Positions 1-8,510 of a stretch of DNA of 12,174 bases are shown in pieces. The DNA comes from Acidobacteria bacterium UBA7540 (GTDB taxonomy: Bacteria; Acidobacteriota; Terriglobia; UBA7540). The notes under the pieces were generated by a model. It saw nothing but the letters and a program-made list of their open reading frames with translations, did no database searches and had not been told where the DNA came from. Position 1 is the stretch's first letter. Every line of letters starts with the position of its first letter. The DNA lies in the NCBI GenBank assembly GCA_002478145.1, contig DLMI01000236.1:1-12174 (forward strand). Direction: 5' to 3'. Made by a program: the position numbers and the translations under genes.

Positions 1-3000
1 GAGGGCCTCTCCGTACTTGGTTGGCGGGACACTCCGGTAAACGCCAACACGATTGGACGCCTGGCCCGCAGCACCCAGCCTTACATTGAGCAAGTCTTCA
101 TCCGGCGAGCCTACGGGATGGACCAGGACGCCCTGGAGCGGAAGCTCTACGTCATCCGCAAGCGCGCGGAAAGCGAAGTCGCCAAAACCGAGCTTCGGGA
201 GAAAAGCTTCTTTTACATTCCCTCACTCTCTTCTCGGACGATCGTTTACAAAGGCCTGCTCCTTGCCCCTCAGATCGCCAACTTTTACATCGAGCTGTCG
301 AATTCGGAAGTCAGAAGCGCGATATGTCTGGTTCACCAGCGCTTTTCTACCAACACCTTTCCCACCTGGCATCTTGCACATCCGTACCGCTATCTCTGTC
401 ACAACGGAGAAATCAATACCCTGCGCGGCAACGTGAACTGGATGCACGCGCGGACTTCCGTGCTGGCTTCGCCGCTGTTTGGTGAGGACATCAAGAAACT
501 GGAGCCCATCATCGCCCCTGGCGGCAGCGACTCGGCCAACCTCGACAACGCTGTGGAACTCTTGACGCTCGCCGGGCGCAGCCTTCCTCACGTGATGGAA
601 ATGCTGATTCCGGCAGCCTGGGTGAGCGATCCCACGATGCCGGAAGACGTCAAGGCGTTCTATGAGTACCACGCTTCGTTGATGGAGCCTTGGGACGGCC
701 CGGCGGCGGTGGCTTTCACGGACGGCCGCGTGATCGGCGCCAAGCTCGACCGCAATGGATTGCGACCTGGCCGCTTTCTCGTGACAACCCGCGGCCTGGT
801 CCTTATGGCGTCCGAGGCGGGCGTGTTGCCGGTGAATCCCGCGGAGATCCGCTTCAAGGGCAGGCTCGAGCCGGGCCGTATGCTCCTCGTGGACACGGAA
901 AAGGGGCTTGTCATTCCCGATGAGGAGATCAAGAAGGAATTGGCTGCCAGGCGGCCTTACGCGAAGTGGCTGAGGGAAAACCAGATTACGCTGAAGCAGT
1001 TGGCCGATCCGCCGCGTGTCCAGCCCACTGACCACGCCACTATCCTGATGCGACAGCGCGCTTTCGGGTACACCGACGAGGACCTGCGCATCATCATGAT
1101 TCCCATGGCGCACAACGGCGAAGAGCCCGTGGGGTCGATGGGAACCGATACTCCTCTTGCTTGCCTCTCGGACAAGCCCCAGTTGCTGTTCAATTACTTC
1201 AAGCAGATGTTCGCCCAGGTCACCAACCCGGCGATTGACCCCATTCGTGAAGACTTGGTCATGTCGCTCTACGACTTCATCGGGCGGGAGGGCAACATCC
1301 TGGACGAGACGCCCCAGCTCTGCCACACGCTGAAGAAGCGCCATCCCATGGTGACCAACTGGAACCTGGAAAAACTTCGCCGTGTCAGCCAGGGAGATTT
1401 TCTTGCCACCACGCTGCCCATGCTTTTTCGCGCGCAGGGTGGCGAGAAGCGCCTGGAGGAGGCGGTGGAGAGCCTTTGTCGTAGCGCGTCCTTGGCGATC
1501 AAGTCCGGCTATACGCTGCTGATTCTCTCCGACCGCGGCGTGGATGAGGAGTACGCGCCCATTCCGAGTCTCCTGGCATTATCAGCCGTGCACAATCATT
1601 TGGTGCGGGAGAAGACACGGACCCAGGTGGCCCTCATCGTCGAGACGGGCGAGCCGCGCGAGGTCATGCATTTCGCGCTCTTGCTCGGCTACGGGGCCAG
1701 CGCCATCAATCCCTATCTGGCTATCGAAACGCTGGAAGATCTGCACGTTCGAGGGCACTTTCCCCCCGCTTACACGTTTCAAAAGCTCCTGAAGAATTAC
1801 ATTAAAGCCGTCGATAAGGGACTGCTGAAGGTCCTTTCCAAGATGGGGATCTCGACCCTGCAGAGCTATTGCGGGGCTCAAATCTTCGAGGCGATCGGGC
1901 TCAACCGCGCCGTCGTGGAGCGCTACTTCACGGGCACGGCTTCTCGGATTGAGGGCGTGGGTCTGGAGGTTCTGGCCCGCGAAGCCCTCACGAAGCACAA
2001 GTTCGCAATGCAGTCGCCGGCTGAGTCCGAAACCGAGCTGGAGATTGGCGGCAGCTACCAATATCGAGAGCGGGGTGAGCGGCACCTGCTGAATCCTCTC
2101 ACCATCAGCAAACTTCAGCATGCGGTGAGGCAGTCCAGCTACCCCACGTTTCAGGAGTACGCGAAGATCGTCAATGGGCAAAGCCGGGATCTCTACACGC
2201 TGCGAGGCATGCTTGATTTCCGGTCCGCCGGCCCGCCGCTGCCCATCGACGAAGTGGAACCGGCGTCTGAAATCGTCAAGCGGTTCGCCACGGGCGCGAT
2301 GTCCTTCGGTTCCATTAGCAAGGAAGCGCATGAGACACTGGCCATCGCCATGAACCGCATTGGCGGCCGCTCCAACACCGGCGAGGGCGGAGAGGATGAA
2401 GCGCGCTTCCGCCCCGACCCCAACGGCGACTTGCGCCGCAGCGCCGTGAAACAGGTAGCCTCGGCCCGGTTCGGTGTGACCACGAATTACCTGGTGAACG
2501 CGGATGAATTGCAGATCAAGATTGCGCAAGGCGCCAAGCCCGGCGAGGGCGGCCAGCTTCCTGGTCACAAGGTTGACGAAGTAGTGGCGCGGGTGCGCCA
2601 CGCCATTCCCGGCGTCGCCCTGATCTCGCCGCCGCCGCACCACGACATCTACTCGATTGAGGACTTGGCGCAGCTCATCTACGACCTCAAGAACGTGAAC
2701 CCGCAGGCGAGGATTTCCGTGAAGCTGGTGGCTGAATCGGGCGTGGGGACCGTGGCAGCGGGGGTGGCCAAAGCGCATGCCGATGTTATCCTCATCTGCG
2801 GCTACGACGGGGGAACCGGGGCCTCCCCGATTTCCTCCATCCGGCACGCTGGCATCCCTTGGGAGCTCGGCCTCTCGGAAACCCAGCAAGTCCTGGTGAT
2901 GAATGACCTGCGCAGCCGCGTCCGCCTGCAAGTCGATGGGAAATTGCAGTCTGGGCGCGATGTGGCCATCGCCGCCCTGCTCGGCGCCGAGGAGTTCGGG

Positions 3001-4332
3001 TTTGCCACTATGCCACTCATCTCTATGGGCTGCATTATGATGCGTAAGTGCCATCTGAACACCTGCCCGGTAGGCGTGGCGACGCAGGACCCCGAACTGC
3101 GGAAGAGATTCAAAGGCCAGCCCGAACACGTGATCAACTTCCTGTTTTTCATTGCCGAAGATCTGCGGCAGATTATGGCGCAGCTTGGCTTCCGCAGAGT
3201 CGATGAGATGGTCGGGCGCGTCGATTGCCTCGTGCAGCGCCCGGACGTGGACCACTGGAAAGCCCGCGGCTTGGATTTGTCCTCAGTCCTTCACAATCCT
3301 CAGGTGCCCACACGGGTGGGGCGGCGCTGCCTGATCAAACAGGACCACGGACTGGAGAAATCGCTCGATTATCAGTTGATCGACCATGCGCGTGAGGCGC
3401 TCGAGCGCAGCGCGCAAGTGTCGATCAGTCTCCCTATCCGAAACACCCACCGGACGGTGGGCGCGATGTTGAGCGGCGAGATTGCCCGCCGCTATGGCTC
3501 CGAGGGTTTGCCGGATGACACCATCCGGTTCGAGTTCACCGGTTCGGCGGGGCAGAGCTTCGGTGCTTTCCTGGCGAAAGGCGTCACCTTGGTTCTTGAG
3601 GGCGAAGCCAACGATTACGTCGGCAAGGGGCTTTCAGGAGGTAGGCTCATTGTTTATCCTCCCCGAACTTCGTCGTTCCAGCCCGAGGAGAATATCCTGG
3701 TGGGGAACGTGGTTCTGTACGGGGCCACGAGCGGCGAAGCCTATTTCAACGGCATGGCCGGCGAACGCTTCGCGGTGCGCAATTCCGGGGCCACGGCGGT
3801 GGTGGAGGCGGTCGGCGACCACGGTTGTGAATACATGACTAAGGGGACGGTGATCGTGTTGGGCAAGACCGGCCGCAACTTTGCCGCTGGCATGACGGGC
3901 GGCATTGCTTATGTCCTGGATGAAACCGGAGAGTTCGCCCAGGTGCGCTGTAACCGCGCCAGCGTGGACCTCGAGCCCGTAACAAACTGTAGGGGTAGGG
4001 CTTGCCCTACCCCCTCCCGAACCCGCGATGAGGGGACGGCAAGCCGTCCCCCTACCCCCGCCCGAACCCGCGATGAGGGGACGGCAAGCCGTCCCCCTAC
4101 CGATTCGAACGATGCTGATTTGATTGAATTCTTGATCGCTCGCCACGCGGAGCTGACCGGCAGCCCGCGGGCGAAATGGATTCTGGATAACTGGGAGGCG
4201 ATGCTGCCGAAGTTCATTAAGGTCTTCCCGCACGAATACAAGCGAGTGCTGGGTGTTCCACGCGCCTCCGCAACTCTGGCCCCGGTTCATGCCTCGGCTC
4301 AGCAGTCAACCCGGGAGGTGCTGCGTGGGTAA
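1..4332 (+). CDS. gltB: Glutamate synthase (NADPH) large subunit, 5'-truncated by the window edge
   Basis: Large (alpha) subunit of bacterial glutamate synthase: it hydrolyses glutamine, channels the ammonia to 2-oxoglutarate and forms glutamate at FMN with electrons from GltD. The frame is open from base 1, so the first in-frame ATG (118) is internal; roughly the first 100 residues, including the catalytic N-terminal Cys, are missing. In window residue numbers: the rest of the class II glutaminase domain comes first (motifs [15 protein letters not shown] and HNGEIN), then the central domain (about 355-660), then the FMN/2-oxoglutarate barrel (SNTGEGGED near 791, [10 protein letters not shown]). 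The [3Fe-4S] cysteines are C1011, C1017 and C1022 (C-x5-C-x4-C). The GXGXG beta-helix domain follows at about 1143-1320. An odd repeat-encoded insert occupies about residues 1330-1367, before a normal-looking tail ([15 protein letters not shown]). The stop TAA overlaps the start of gltD. Identification is firm. Confidence 0.97.
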   Translation, partial: EGLSVLGWRDTPVNANTIGRLARSTQPYIEQVFIRRAYGMDQDALERKLYVIRKRAESEVAKTELREKSFFYIPSLSSRTIVYKGLLLAPQIANFYIELSNSEVRSAICLVHQRFSTNTFPTWHLAHPYRYLCHNGEINTLRGNVNWMHARTSVLASPLFGEDIKKLEPIIAPGGSDSANLDNAVELLTLAGRSLPHVMEMLIPAAWVSDPTMPEDVKAFYEYHASLMEPWDGPAAVAFTDGRVIGAKLDRNGLRPGRFLVTTRGLVLMASEAGVLPVNPAEIRFKGRLEPGRMLLVDTEKGLVIPDEEIKKELAARRPYAKWLRENQITLKQLADPPRVQPTDHATILMRQRAFGYTDEDLRIIMIPMAHNGEEPVGSMGTDTPLACLSDKPQLLFNYFKQMFAQVTNPAIDPIREDLVMSLYDFIGREGNILDETPQLCHTLKKRHPMVTNWNLEKLRRVSQGDFLATTLPMLFRAQGGEKRLEEAVESLCRSASLAIKSGYTLLILSDRGVDEEYAPIPSLLALSAVHNHLVREKTRTQVALIVETGEPREVMHFALLLGYGASAINPYLAIETLEDLHVRGHFPPAYTFQKLLKNYIKAVDKGLLKVLSKMGISTLQSYCGAQIFEAIGLNRAVVERYFTGTASRIEGVGLEVLAREALTKHKFAMQSPAESETELEIGGSYQYRERGERHLLNPLTISKLQHAVRQSSYPTFQEYAKIVNGQSRDLYTLRGMLDFRSAGPPLPIDEVEPASEIVKRFATGAMSFGSISKEAHETLAIAMNRIGGRSNTGEGGEDEARFRPDPNGDLRRSAVKQVASARFGVTTNYLVNADELQIKIAQGAKPGEGGQLPGHKVDEVVARVRHAIPGVALISPPPHHDIYSIEDLAQLIYDLKNVNPQARISVKLVAESGVGTVAAGVAKAHADVILICGYDGGTGASPISSIRHAGIPWELGLSETQQVLVMNDLRSRVRLQVDGKLQSGRDVAIAALLGAEEFGFATMPLISMGCIMMRKCHLNTCPVGVATQDPELRKRFKGQPEHVINFLFFIAEDLRQIMAQLGFRRVDEMVGRVDCLVQRPDVDHWKARGLDLSSVLHNPQVPTRVGRRCLIKQDHGLEKSLDYQLIDHAREALERSAQVSISLPIRNTHRTVGAMLSGEIARRYGSEGLPDDTIRFEFTGSAGQSFGAFLAKGVTLVLEGEANDYVGKGLSGGRLIVYPPRTSSFQPEENILVGNVVLYGATSGEAYFNGMAGERFAVRNSGATAVVEAVGDHGCEYMTKGTVIVLGKTGRNFAAGMTGGIAYVLDETGEFAQVRCNRASVDLEPVTNCRGRACPTPSRTRDEGTASRPPTPARTRDEGTASRPPTDSNDADLIEFLIARHAELTGSPRAKWILDNWEAMLPKFIKVFPHEYKRVLGVPRASATLAPVHASAQQSTREVLRG
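3989..4101 (+). repeat. Palindromic repeat block inserted in frame inside gltB
   Basis: Three back-to-back perfect hairpins lie in the coding sequence: arms 3992-4001/4004-4013 (10 bp, loop TT), 4032-4040/4043-4051 (9 bp, loop AA) and 4077-4085/4088-4096 (9 bp, loop AA). The last two belong to a direct repeat, 4016-4056 and 4061-4101, identical over 41 bases with a period of 45 bases, which is 15 codons and keeps the frame. Each unit has a spacer CCCGAACCCGCGATGA followed by the hairpin and CCCCCTAC. The block opens with GTAGGGG and closes with CCCCCTAC, the same style of border seen in intergenic palindromes near 5740-5812. It is translated as two copies of a 15-residue unit containing [13 protein letters not shown]. 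GltB homologues, as I know them, have nothing comparable here. Confidence 0.9.
4313..4320 (+). promoter_or_regulatory. Shine-Dalgarno site of gltD, inside the end of gltB
   Basis: GGGAGGTG lies 6 bases (counting from GGAGG) before GTG 4325 and sets the gltD start. No comparable site precedes the upstream in-frame ATG at 4253. Because the site is within gltB, GltD is probably made by translational coupling. Confidence 0.8.
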
Positions 4333-5740
4333 GGTGACCGGATTCATGGAGTACACGCGCGAAGTCCCGGGGCGCCGGCCCGTCCCGGAGCGCGTCAATG
4401 ATTTCCAGGAGGTGTACCAGGAATTCCCGGAGCAGAAGCTGCGCATTCAGGCGGCGCGCTGCATGGATTGCGGCGTGCCCTTCTGCCACACGGGCTGCCC
4501 GCTTAATAACGTCATCCCGGATTGGAATGACCTCATCTATCGCGATCGCTGGAAGGAAGCCATTCGCACCCTCCACGCCACGAACAACTTCCCCGAATTC
4601 ACCGGACGAGTATGCCCGGCGCCCTGCGAAGCTGCCTGCGTTTTGGGTATTAACAACCCTCCTGTTACGATCAAGAACATTGAACAAGCAATCATTGAGC
4701 ACGCCTTCCGCGAGGGCTGGATCCATCCCGAACCCCCTTCCAACCGGACCGGCAAGCACGTGGCCGTCGTCGGCTCGGGACCTGCCGGCCTGGCCGCAGC
4801 GCAGCAACTAAACCGCGCGGGGCATACGGTGACAGTGTTCGAAAAGGCCGACCGCATCGGCGGTCTGCTGCGGTATGGCATCCCGGACTTCAAGCTGGGA
4901 AAGCATATTCTTGACCGGCGACTCGAGCAGATGGCCCGGGAAGGAGTGGTTTTCAAAACCCGGAAGCACGTCGGGCAAAACCTTTCAGTGGAAGACTTGC
5001 GCCGCGAGTTCGACGCCATCCTGCTGGCGGGAGGCGCCGAGAGTCCGCGCGACCTCAATGTCCCGGGACGCGAGCTCAAGGGTATCCATTTCGCCATGGA
5101 GTACCTCCCGCAACAGAACCGCCGCCTGGCCGGAGATGCGGTGGCCCAACAAATCCTGGCCACGCGTAAGCGCGTCGTGATTATCGGCGGCGGGGACACG
5201 GGCGCGGACTGCTTGGGCACTGCGCACAGGCAAAAGCCGGCGTCGGTTCATCAGTTCGAAATCCTCCCCATCCCGCCCATGGAGCGCTCACCAAACACGC
5301 CCTGGCCACTGTGGCCGCTACAGTTGCGCACCGAAGGCGCCCATGAGGAGGGCGGCATTCGAGAATGGGCAGTGGCCACGACCATGTTTGCCGGCGACGA
5401 ACATGGCCACGTGAAACAATTGCATGCGATTCGGGTTGGGCCACCCCCCAAGTTTGATCCGATTCCCAGGACTGACTTCGTGCTCGACGTGGACCTAGTG
5501 CTGATCGCCATGGGCTTCATGGGCCCCGTCAAGAATGGGATGATCGAAGCGCTGGGCGTGAAGCTCGATGCGCGGGGCAACGTCGAGGCGGACACGAATC
5601 ACATGACTTCAGTTCCCGGTGTCTTCGCCGCTGGCGATATGCGCCGCGGCCAATCGCTGGTGGTATGGGCTATCTCCGAAGGCCGCCAGGCGGCGCGCGG
5701 TATTGACCAATACTTGATGGGCGAAACGCAACTGCGGTAG
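4325..5740 (+). CDS. gltD: Glutamate synthase (NADPH) small subunit
   Basis: Beta subunit of glutamate synthase: it oxidises NADPH at FAD and passes electrons through iron-sulfur clusters to GltB. The start is GTG 4325, giving 471 aa, close to the E. coli length of about 472, and an N-terminus GKVTGFMEY typical of the family; it overlaps the gltB stop by 8 bases. Cluster cysteines are C46, C49, C54, C58 ([14 protein letters not shown]) and C97, C101, C105 (CPAPCEAAC). The FAD dinucleotide fold has GSGPAG at 150-155, the NADPH fold GGGDTG at 288-293, and the C-terminal FAD motif FAAGD ends at D438. The gene sits directly behind gltB in one operon. The TAG stop lies inside the first bases of a palindromic repeat (GTAGGGCC), so the repeat may have set the exact C-terminus. 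Identification is firm. Confidence 0.97.
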   Translation: MGKVTGFMEYTREVPGRRPVPERVNDFQEVYQEFPEQKLRIQAARCMDCGVPFCHTGCPLNNVIPDWNDLIYRDRWKEAIRTLHATNNFPEFTGRVCPAPCEAACVLGINNPPVTIKNIEQAIIEHAFREGWIHPEPPSNRTGKHVAVVGSGPAGLAAAQQLNRAGHTVTVFEKADRIGGLLRYGIPDFKLGKHILDRRLEQMAREGVVFKTRKHVGQNLSVEDLRREFDAILLAGGAESPRDLNVPGRELKGIHFAMEYLPQQNRRLAGDAVAQQILATRKRVVIIGGGDTGADCLGTAHRQKPASVHQFEILPIPPMERSPNTPWPLWPLQLRTEGAHEEGGIREWAVATTMFAGDEHGHVKQLHAIRVGPPPKFDPIPRTDFVLDVDLVLIAMGFMGPVKNGMIEALGVKLDARGNVEADTNHMTSVPGVFAAGDMRRGQSLVVWAISEGRQAARGIDQYLMGETQLR

Positions 5741-5762
5741 GGCCGAACGGCGTTCGGCCCTC
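5738..5762 (+). repeat. Palindromic element at the gltD stop, possible terminator
   Basis: GGGCCGAAC (5740-5748), loop GGC, GTTCGGCCC (5752-5760): a perfect 9-bp stem that begins in the gltD stop codon. The tail is only TCCTTT, so it is a weak intrinsic terminator at best. The GTAGGG border resembles the element in gltB and the hairpin at 5789-5812, so I read it first as a dispersed repeat that may also end the gltBD transcript. Confidence 0.6.
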
Positions 5763-5788
5763 CTTTGCACCACGCGGGGCGCGGCCCT

Positions 5789-5812
5789 GGGGCGAGCGCC
5801 GCTCGCCCCTAC
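5789..5812. repeat. Second palindromic element downstream of gltD
   Basis: GGGGCGAGC (5789-5797), loop GCC, GCTCGCCCC (5801-5809), followed by TAC. It has a perfect 9-bp stem and a CCCCTAC border like the end of the gltB insert. It lies in the convergent space between gltD and the ABC permease gene. Confidence 0.7.
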
Positions 5813-5840
5813 GCTAAGCCTCCATTTGACTGCGAGGATT

Positions 5841-5886
5841 CTTCGCGGAGTTTACCCTGAGCGGAGCGAACGGGCTCAGAATGACA
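5841..5886. repeat. Dispersed repeat ending in CTCAGAATGACA, copy 1
   Basis: A 23-base core at 5841-5863, starting CTTCGCGGAGTTTACC, recurs exactly at 7182-7204. It ends with CTCAGAATGACA (5875-5886), which also recurs at 7228-7239 and, inverted, at 7097-7108. A looser relative (CGCTCAGGATGACA) follows at 5911-5924. No coding potential is seen. I have seen this style of CATTCTGAGC-type repeat mainly in Acidobacteria. Confidence 0.7.
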
Positions 5887-5924
5887 TGCCGTCCGTTCTT
5901 CGGCTATCCTCGCTCAGGATGACA

Positions 5925-5952
5925 GACTTCTGACTCCTGAATCCTGAATCCT
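5925..5952. repeat. Short heptanucleotide array abutting the permease stop
   Basis: Four consecutive 7-base units: GACTTCT, GACTCCT, GAATCCT, GAATCCT. The array ends 3 bases from the permease stop codon at 5956-5958. It is the same repeat family as the long array at 10123-10368, on which two of the units recur exactly. Confidence 0.75.
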
Positions 5953-5955
5953 GAT

Positions 5956-7095
5956 TTACGTCCAGCGAAACCAGCGAAGCGCCAGCAGGTACGAGAGGGT
6001 GCCCCAGAGGAGCAGGATGAGCAGGCGTGTGCTCTGGGCCGCTAACGTAGCGCCCCCGAGAATCGTAGCGCGCAGAGCATCATTGAGTGCAGTGAGTGGC
6101 AGCACTTTGATCAGCGGCTGAATGATCGCAGGAAAACGGTCGTAGGAGAAGAAGACACCGGAGAACATCCACATCGGCATCATGACCACGTTGATCAGCC
6201 CACTGACGGTTTCAATTTTCTGGGCACGGCTGGCCGTGAGCAGGCCCAATCCCCCGAAAGATAGCGCTCCGACCGCACTGATCAGAATAACCGACGCCCA
6301 CGAACCCATCAGTCGCATCTGGAATGCCAGCACGCCGAATCCGAGCAGCAGGGCAAGCTCGATCAGCATCAGGGCCAGGCGGCTGCTGGCTAGCGCAAGA
6401 AGGAAATCGCTCCGCCGCATGGGAGTCGCCACGAACCGCTTGAGCAACTTTCGCTGGCGCATCTCCACCAGCGCAAAACCGATGCCCCACATTCCTGAGT
6501 TCATCAGATTCATGCCCAGCAATCCCGGGATCAGGAAATCGATGTACCTTGCCCCTGGCTCGCTCGAGGCCTTTGCGGACGTCGGCAAGGCATCCTTTCT
6601 CCCCGCCGCGGCCTGCATGGCATCATTCACGGCGGCGCGGGCCAGCACGCTCTCCGGACGCCCCGGGTCGTATCGATATTCAAAACCGCCGCCCGCCTTG
6701 GGGATCACCACCAGGTCGTACTTGCCGAGACGAAATTGATTGAAAGCGTCAGCCGCGGGCAGCACGTCAGTTCGAACAGTGCTTTTCTGGAGAGAGGCTT
6801 TCAGCAGATCGAGGGCATGCGCGGCTCCTTCCCCTGCCACGATGGCCACACGGTTGACCTCGGCGGGCTTATTACGAAAGGCAATCCCCAGTCCCAGCGC
6901 CAGGAGTATGGGAAATACGAACACCCAGAAGATGACCTCCGGCTCGCGCCACATCTCCCTCGTGCGCGCCATCATCAGTTGCCCATAACCCGCCCAACGG
7001 CCGTTTTCTGGTGGGACGGTGGGCAACTTCGCATCCGGCACGGAGGGGACCGTAGTGTGGGATTCAGCGTTCACCGTACTCACTTTCAGTCTCAT
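5956..7095 (-). CDS. ABC-2 type transporter permease
   Basis: Inner-membrane permease partner of the ATPase at 7269-8210, 379 aa. Hydrophobic segments sit at about residues 54-73, 187-208, 235-258, 266-288, 299-316 and 356-373. A soluble extracytoplasmic loop of over 100 residues separates the first two, the layout of the ABC2_membrane_3 (YhhJ/DrrB-like) permeases. The motif LPLTALNDALR (332-342), before the last segment, is typical of this family. The substrate cannot be told; relatives export drugs, polysaccharide or unknown compounds. The start is uncertain: the ATG at 7095 lies one base from a dispersed repeat and has no Shine-Dalgarno site. The conserved part begins near residue 38, so a downstream GTG (codon 8) or the ATGs at codons 41/42 are possible. 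It is read after the ATPase on the same strand. Confidence 0.9.
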   Translation of the reverse strand: MRLKVSTVNAESHTTVPSVPDAKLPTVPPENGRWAGYGQLMMARTREMWREPEVIFWVFVFPILLALGLGIAFRNKPAEVNRVAIVAGEGAAHALDLLKASLQKSTVRTDVLPAADAFNQFRLGKYDLVVIPKAGGGFEYRYDPGRPESVLARAAVNDAMQAAAGRKDALPTSAKASSEPGARYIDFLIPGLLGMNLMNSGMWGIGFALVEMRQRKLLKRFVATPMRRSDFLLALASSRLALMLIELALLLGFGVLAFQMRLMGSWASVILISAVGALSFGGLGLLTASRAQKIETVSGLINVVMMPMWMFSGVFFSYDRFPAIIQPLIKVLPLTALNDALRATILGGATLAAQSTRLLILLLWGTLSYLLALRWFRWT

Positions 7096-7096
7096 C

Positions 7097-7239
7097 TGTC
7101 ATTCTGAGCCCCGACTTGTCGGGGCGAAGAATCCCTGCAGTTGTTTTTGCGCTCGGCAGCATCCCACAAACTGCAGAGATGCTTCGCGGAGTTTACCCTG
7201 AGCGAACTGCGGAGATTCTTCGCTTCGCTCAGAATGACA
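7097..7239. repeat. Dispersed repeat between the ABC ATPase and permease genes, copy 2
   Basis: This 143-base stretch is bounded by a perfect 12-base inverted repeat: TGTCATTCTGAG (7097-7108) and CTCAGAATGACA (7228-7239). Inside are a hairpin CCCCGAC-TT-GTCGGGG (7109-7124) and the 23-base core shared with 5841-5863 (here 7182-7204). A partial extra end, GCTCAGCATGACA, follows at 7248-7260. It fills nearly all of the 173-base gap in what should be a two-gene operon. Confidence 0.75.
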
Positions 7240-7268
7240 GGCGAAGGGCTCAGCATGACACAATTCTC

Positions 7269-8210
7269 TCACTCCTCGCGCAAGTGGCGCCCCGTGAGGC
7301 GAACGAAGACGTCCTCCAAGCTGGCTTGTCGCGTCGTGAGGTGCAGCAGGTGCGAGCCGCGCTTGTGCAAGGCCGCCAGCAGGGCGGGGATGGTCTCGTG
7401 AGTTTCGCGCACGCTCAGCACGACCCTACCGTCTTCCACATGGACCGCCTCGACACCCGGGAGCGACCGCCACAGCTCCGTTGCGATGGGGTCATTACCC
7501 GTGGCATCAAATTCCACCATCTGATGCCCACCCAGTTCCTCAACCAATTCGGTGGGACTTCCGGAGGCGATGGCGCGGCCATGATCGATGATCGCGATGC
7601 GGTTGCAAAGCCGCTCCGCTTCGTCCATATAGTGCGTCGTCAGCAGGATGGTCCCGCCGCGGCGCTGGAACTGACGGATGATGTCCCAAAGCTGCCGCCG
7701 GCTTTGCGGGTCCAGCCCCGTCGTGGGTTCATCGAGAAACAGTATTTTCGGATTGGCCACCAGAGCGGTGGCTACCGCGAGCCGTTGTCTCTGGCCTCCG
7801 GAGAGCTTCCCGACCCAGCTATTCGCCTTTTCGGTAAGGGCCATTTCTTCCATAACCTCGAGGGTCGAACGTGGATAGCGATAGAAGCTGGCGAAAAGCT
7901 CCAGTGTTTCCCGCACCGTGAGCTTCTCGCCGAGGCGAGTCTCCTGTAACGAGATGCCTAACACCTCGCGCAGTTCCCGGCTGTGGGCGTTCCAGGTCTT
8001 TCCTAGAATCTCAACTTCGCCGGACGTTTGCGAGAGCAGTCCCTCCAGTATCTCGATGGTCGTAGTCTTGCCGGCGCCGTTCGGGCCAAGCAGCCCGAAG
8101 CATTCGCCGGTCAGAATCTCCAAATCGAGTCCCCGAACGGCCTCGACCTTGCCGTCATAGGTCTTGCGCAGGTTACGACATCGTACCGCTACGTCCATGG
8201 TCTGTATCAT
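7269..8210 (-). CDS. ABC transporter ATP-binding protein (ABC-2 export type)
   Basis: Cytoplasmic ATPase that powers the neighbouring permease, 313 aa. Walker A is GPNGAGKTT at 42-50, the Q-loop Gln is Q89, the signature LSGGQ is at 136-140, Walker B ILFLDEP at 156-162, and the H-loop His is H193 (LLTTH). Residues from about 220 form the C-terminal extension (DUF4162-like) ending SLEDVFVRLTGRHL, typical of ATPases paired with ABC-2 permeases. All catalytic motifs are intact. ATG 8210 is taken as the start; ATG 8198 (codon 5) is as likely, since neither has a clear Shine-Dalgarno site. The permease follows after a repeat-filled gap of 173 bases. The substrate is unknown. Confidence 0.94.
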   Translation of the reverse strand: MIQTMDVAVRCRNLRKTYDGKVEAVRGLDLEILTGECFGLLGPNGAGKTTTIEILEGLLSQTSGEVEILGKTWNAHSRELREVLGISLQETRLGEKLTVRETLELFASFYRYPRSTLEVMEEMALTEKANSWVGKLSGGQRQRLAVATALVANPKILFLDEPTTGLDPQSRRQLWDIIRQFQRRGGTILLTTHYMDEAERLCNRIAIIDHGRAIASGSPTELVEELGGHQMVEFDATGNDPIATELWRSLPGVEAVHVEDGRVVLSVRETHETIPALLAALHKRGSHLLHLTTRQASLEDVFVRLTGRHLREE

Positions 8211-8250
8211 ACCGAATGACGCGGCTCTTGGGAACCAATCGGCGGTTGGC

Positions 8251-8278
8251 GCAGAGTCTTGCTTCCCAGAGACTCTGC
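8251..8278 (-). repeat. 28-base hairpin element, copy 1 (inverted relative to copy 2)
   Basis: GCAGAGTCT (8251-8259) and AGACTCTGC (8270-8278) form a 9-bp stem around a 10-base loop. Its reverse complement matches 8782-8809 with one mismatch in 28 bases. It lies upstream of the ABC ATPase start (8210). The two inverted copies bracket the nested palindrome and the transposase remnant. Confidence 0.8.
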
Positions 8279-8291
8279 CGCTCTAACCCGG

Positions 8292-8500
8292 ATTTCTCAC
8301 CAAGCCGGGACGCCTTTAGGGGCGGTACCGGAAGGGCGGGGCTTCAGCCCCGCCGAAATCACGGCTCCCGCCCTCTGTTGGCCCGCGCCCCGCGCAGCTT
8401 GCGGCTGCAAGCTGCGCGGGGCGCGGGACACGGGAATAATTTGGAAGCCCCTGTAGCGGCGGGGCTGAAGCCCCGCCCTCCCAGACCCGCGGTGAGAAAT
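8292..8500. repeat. Nested palindromic element with a perfect 21-bp hairpin
   Basis: Three inverted repeats are nested in each other. The outer is ATTTCTCACC (8292-8301) with GGTGAGAAAT (8491-8500). The middle is a 22-base sequence at 8334-8355 with its exact reverse complement at 8457-8478; each copy is itself a 9-bp palindrome (GGCGGGGCT, 2-base loop, AGCCCCGCC). The centre is a perfect 21-bp stem, 8382-8402 with 8407-8427, and the loop GGCT. No coding signal is seen. The nesting suggests palindromes inserted into palindromes, or one structured element. Confidence 0.85.
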
Positions 8501-8510
8501 GCCGCTCTAA

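Noticed and set aside
1582..3255. Long open frame (557 codons) on the minus strand opposite gltB, and a similar one at 223-1344
   Set aside because: Both lie wholly antisense to a clearly conserved GltB. Long antisense frames are expected from GC-biased codon use, and the translations show no domain-like features.
4253..4324. Upstream ATG extension of gltD
   Set aside because: The extra 24 residues overlap gltB, have no Shine-Dalgarno site and no family similarity. GTG 4325 has an ideal site and gives the normal length.
5740..5765. Strong intrinsic terminator after gltD
   Set aside because: The stem is good, but the tail is only TCCTTT and the stem shares borders with other dispersed palindromes, so I list it as a repeat with possible terminator activity.
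7116..7949. 277-codon plus-strand frame opposite the ABC ATPase
   Set aside because: It is antisense to intact Walker A, signature and Walker B motifs and starts within a dispersed repeat. It is a shadow frame.
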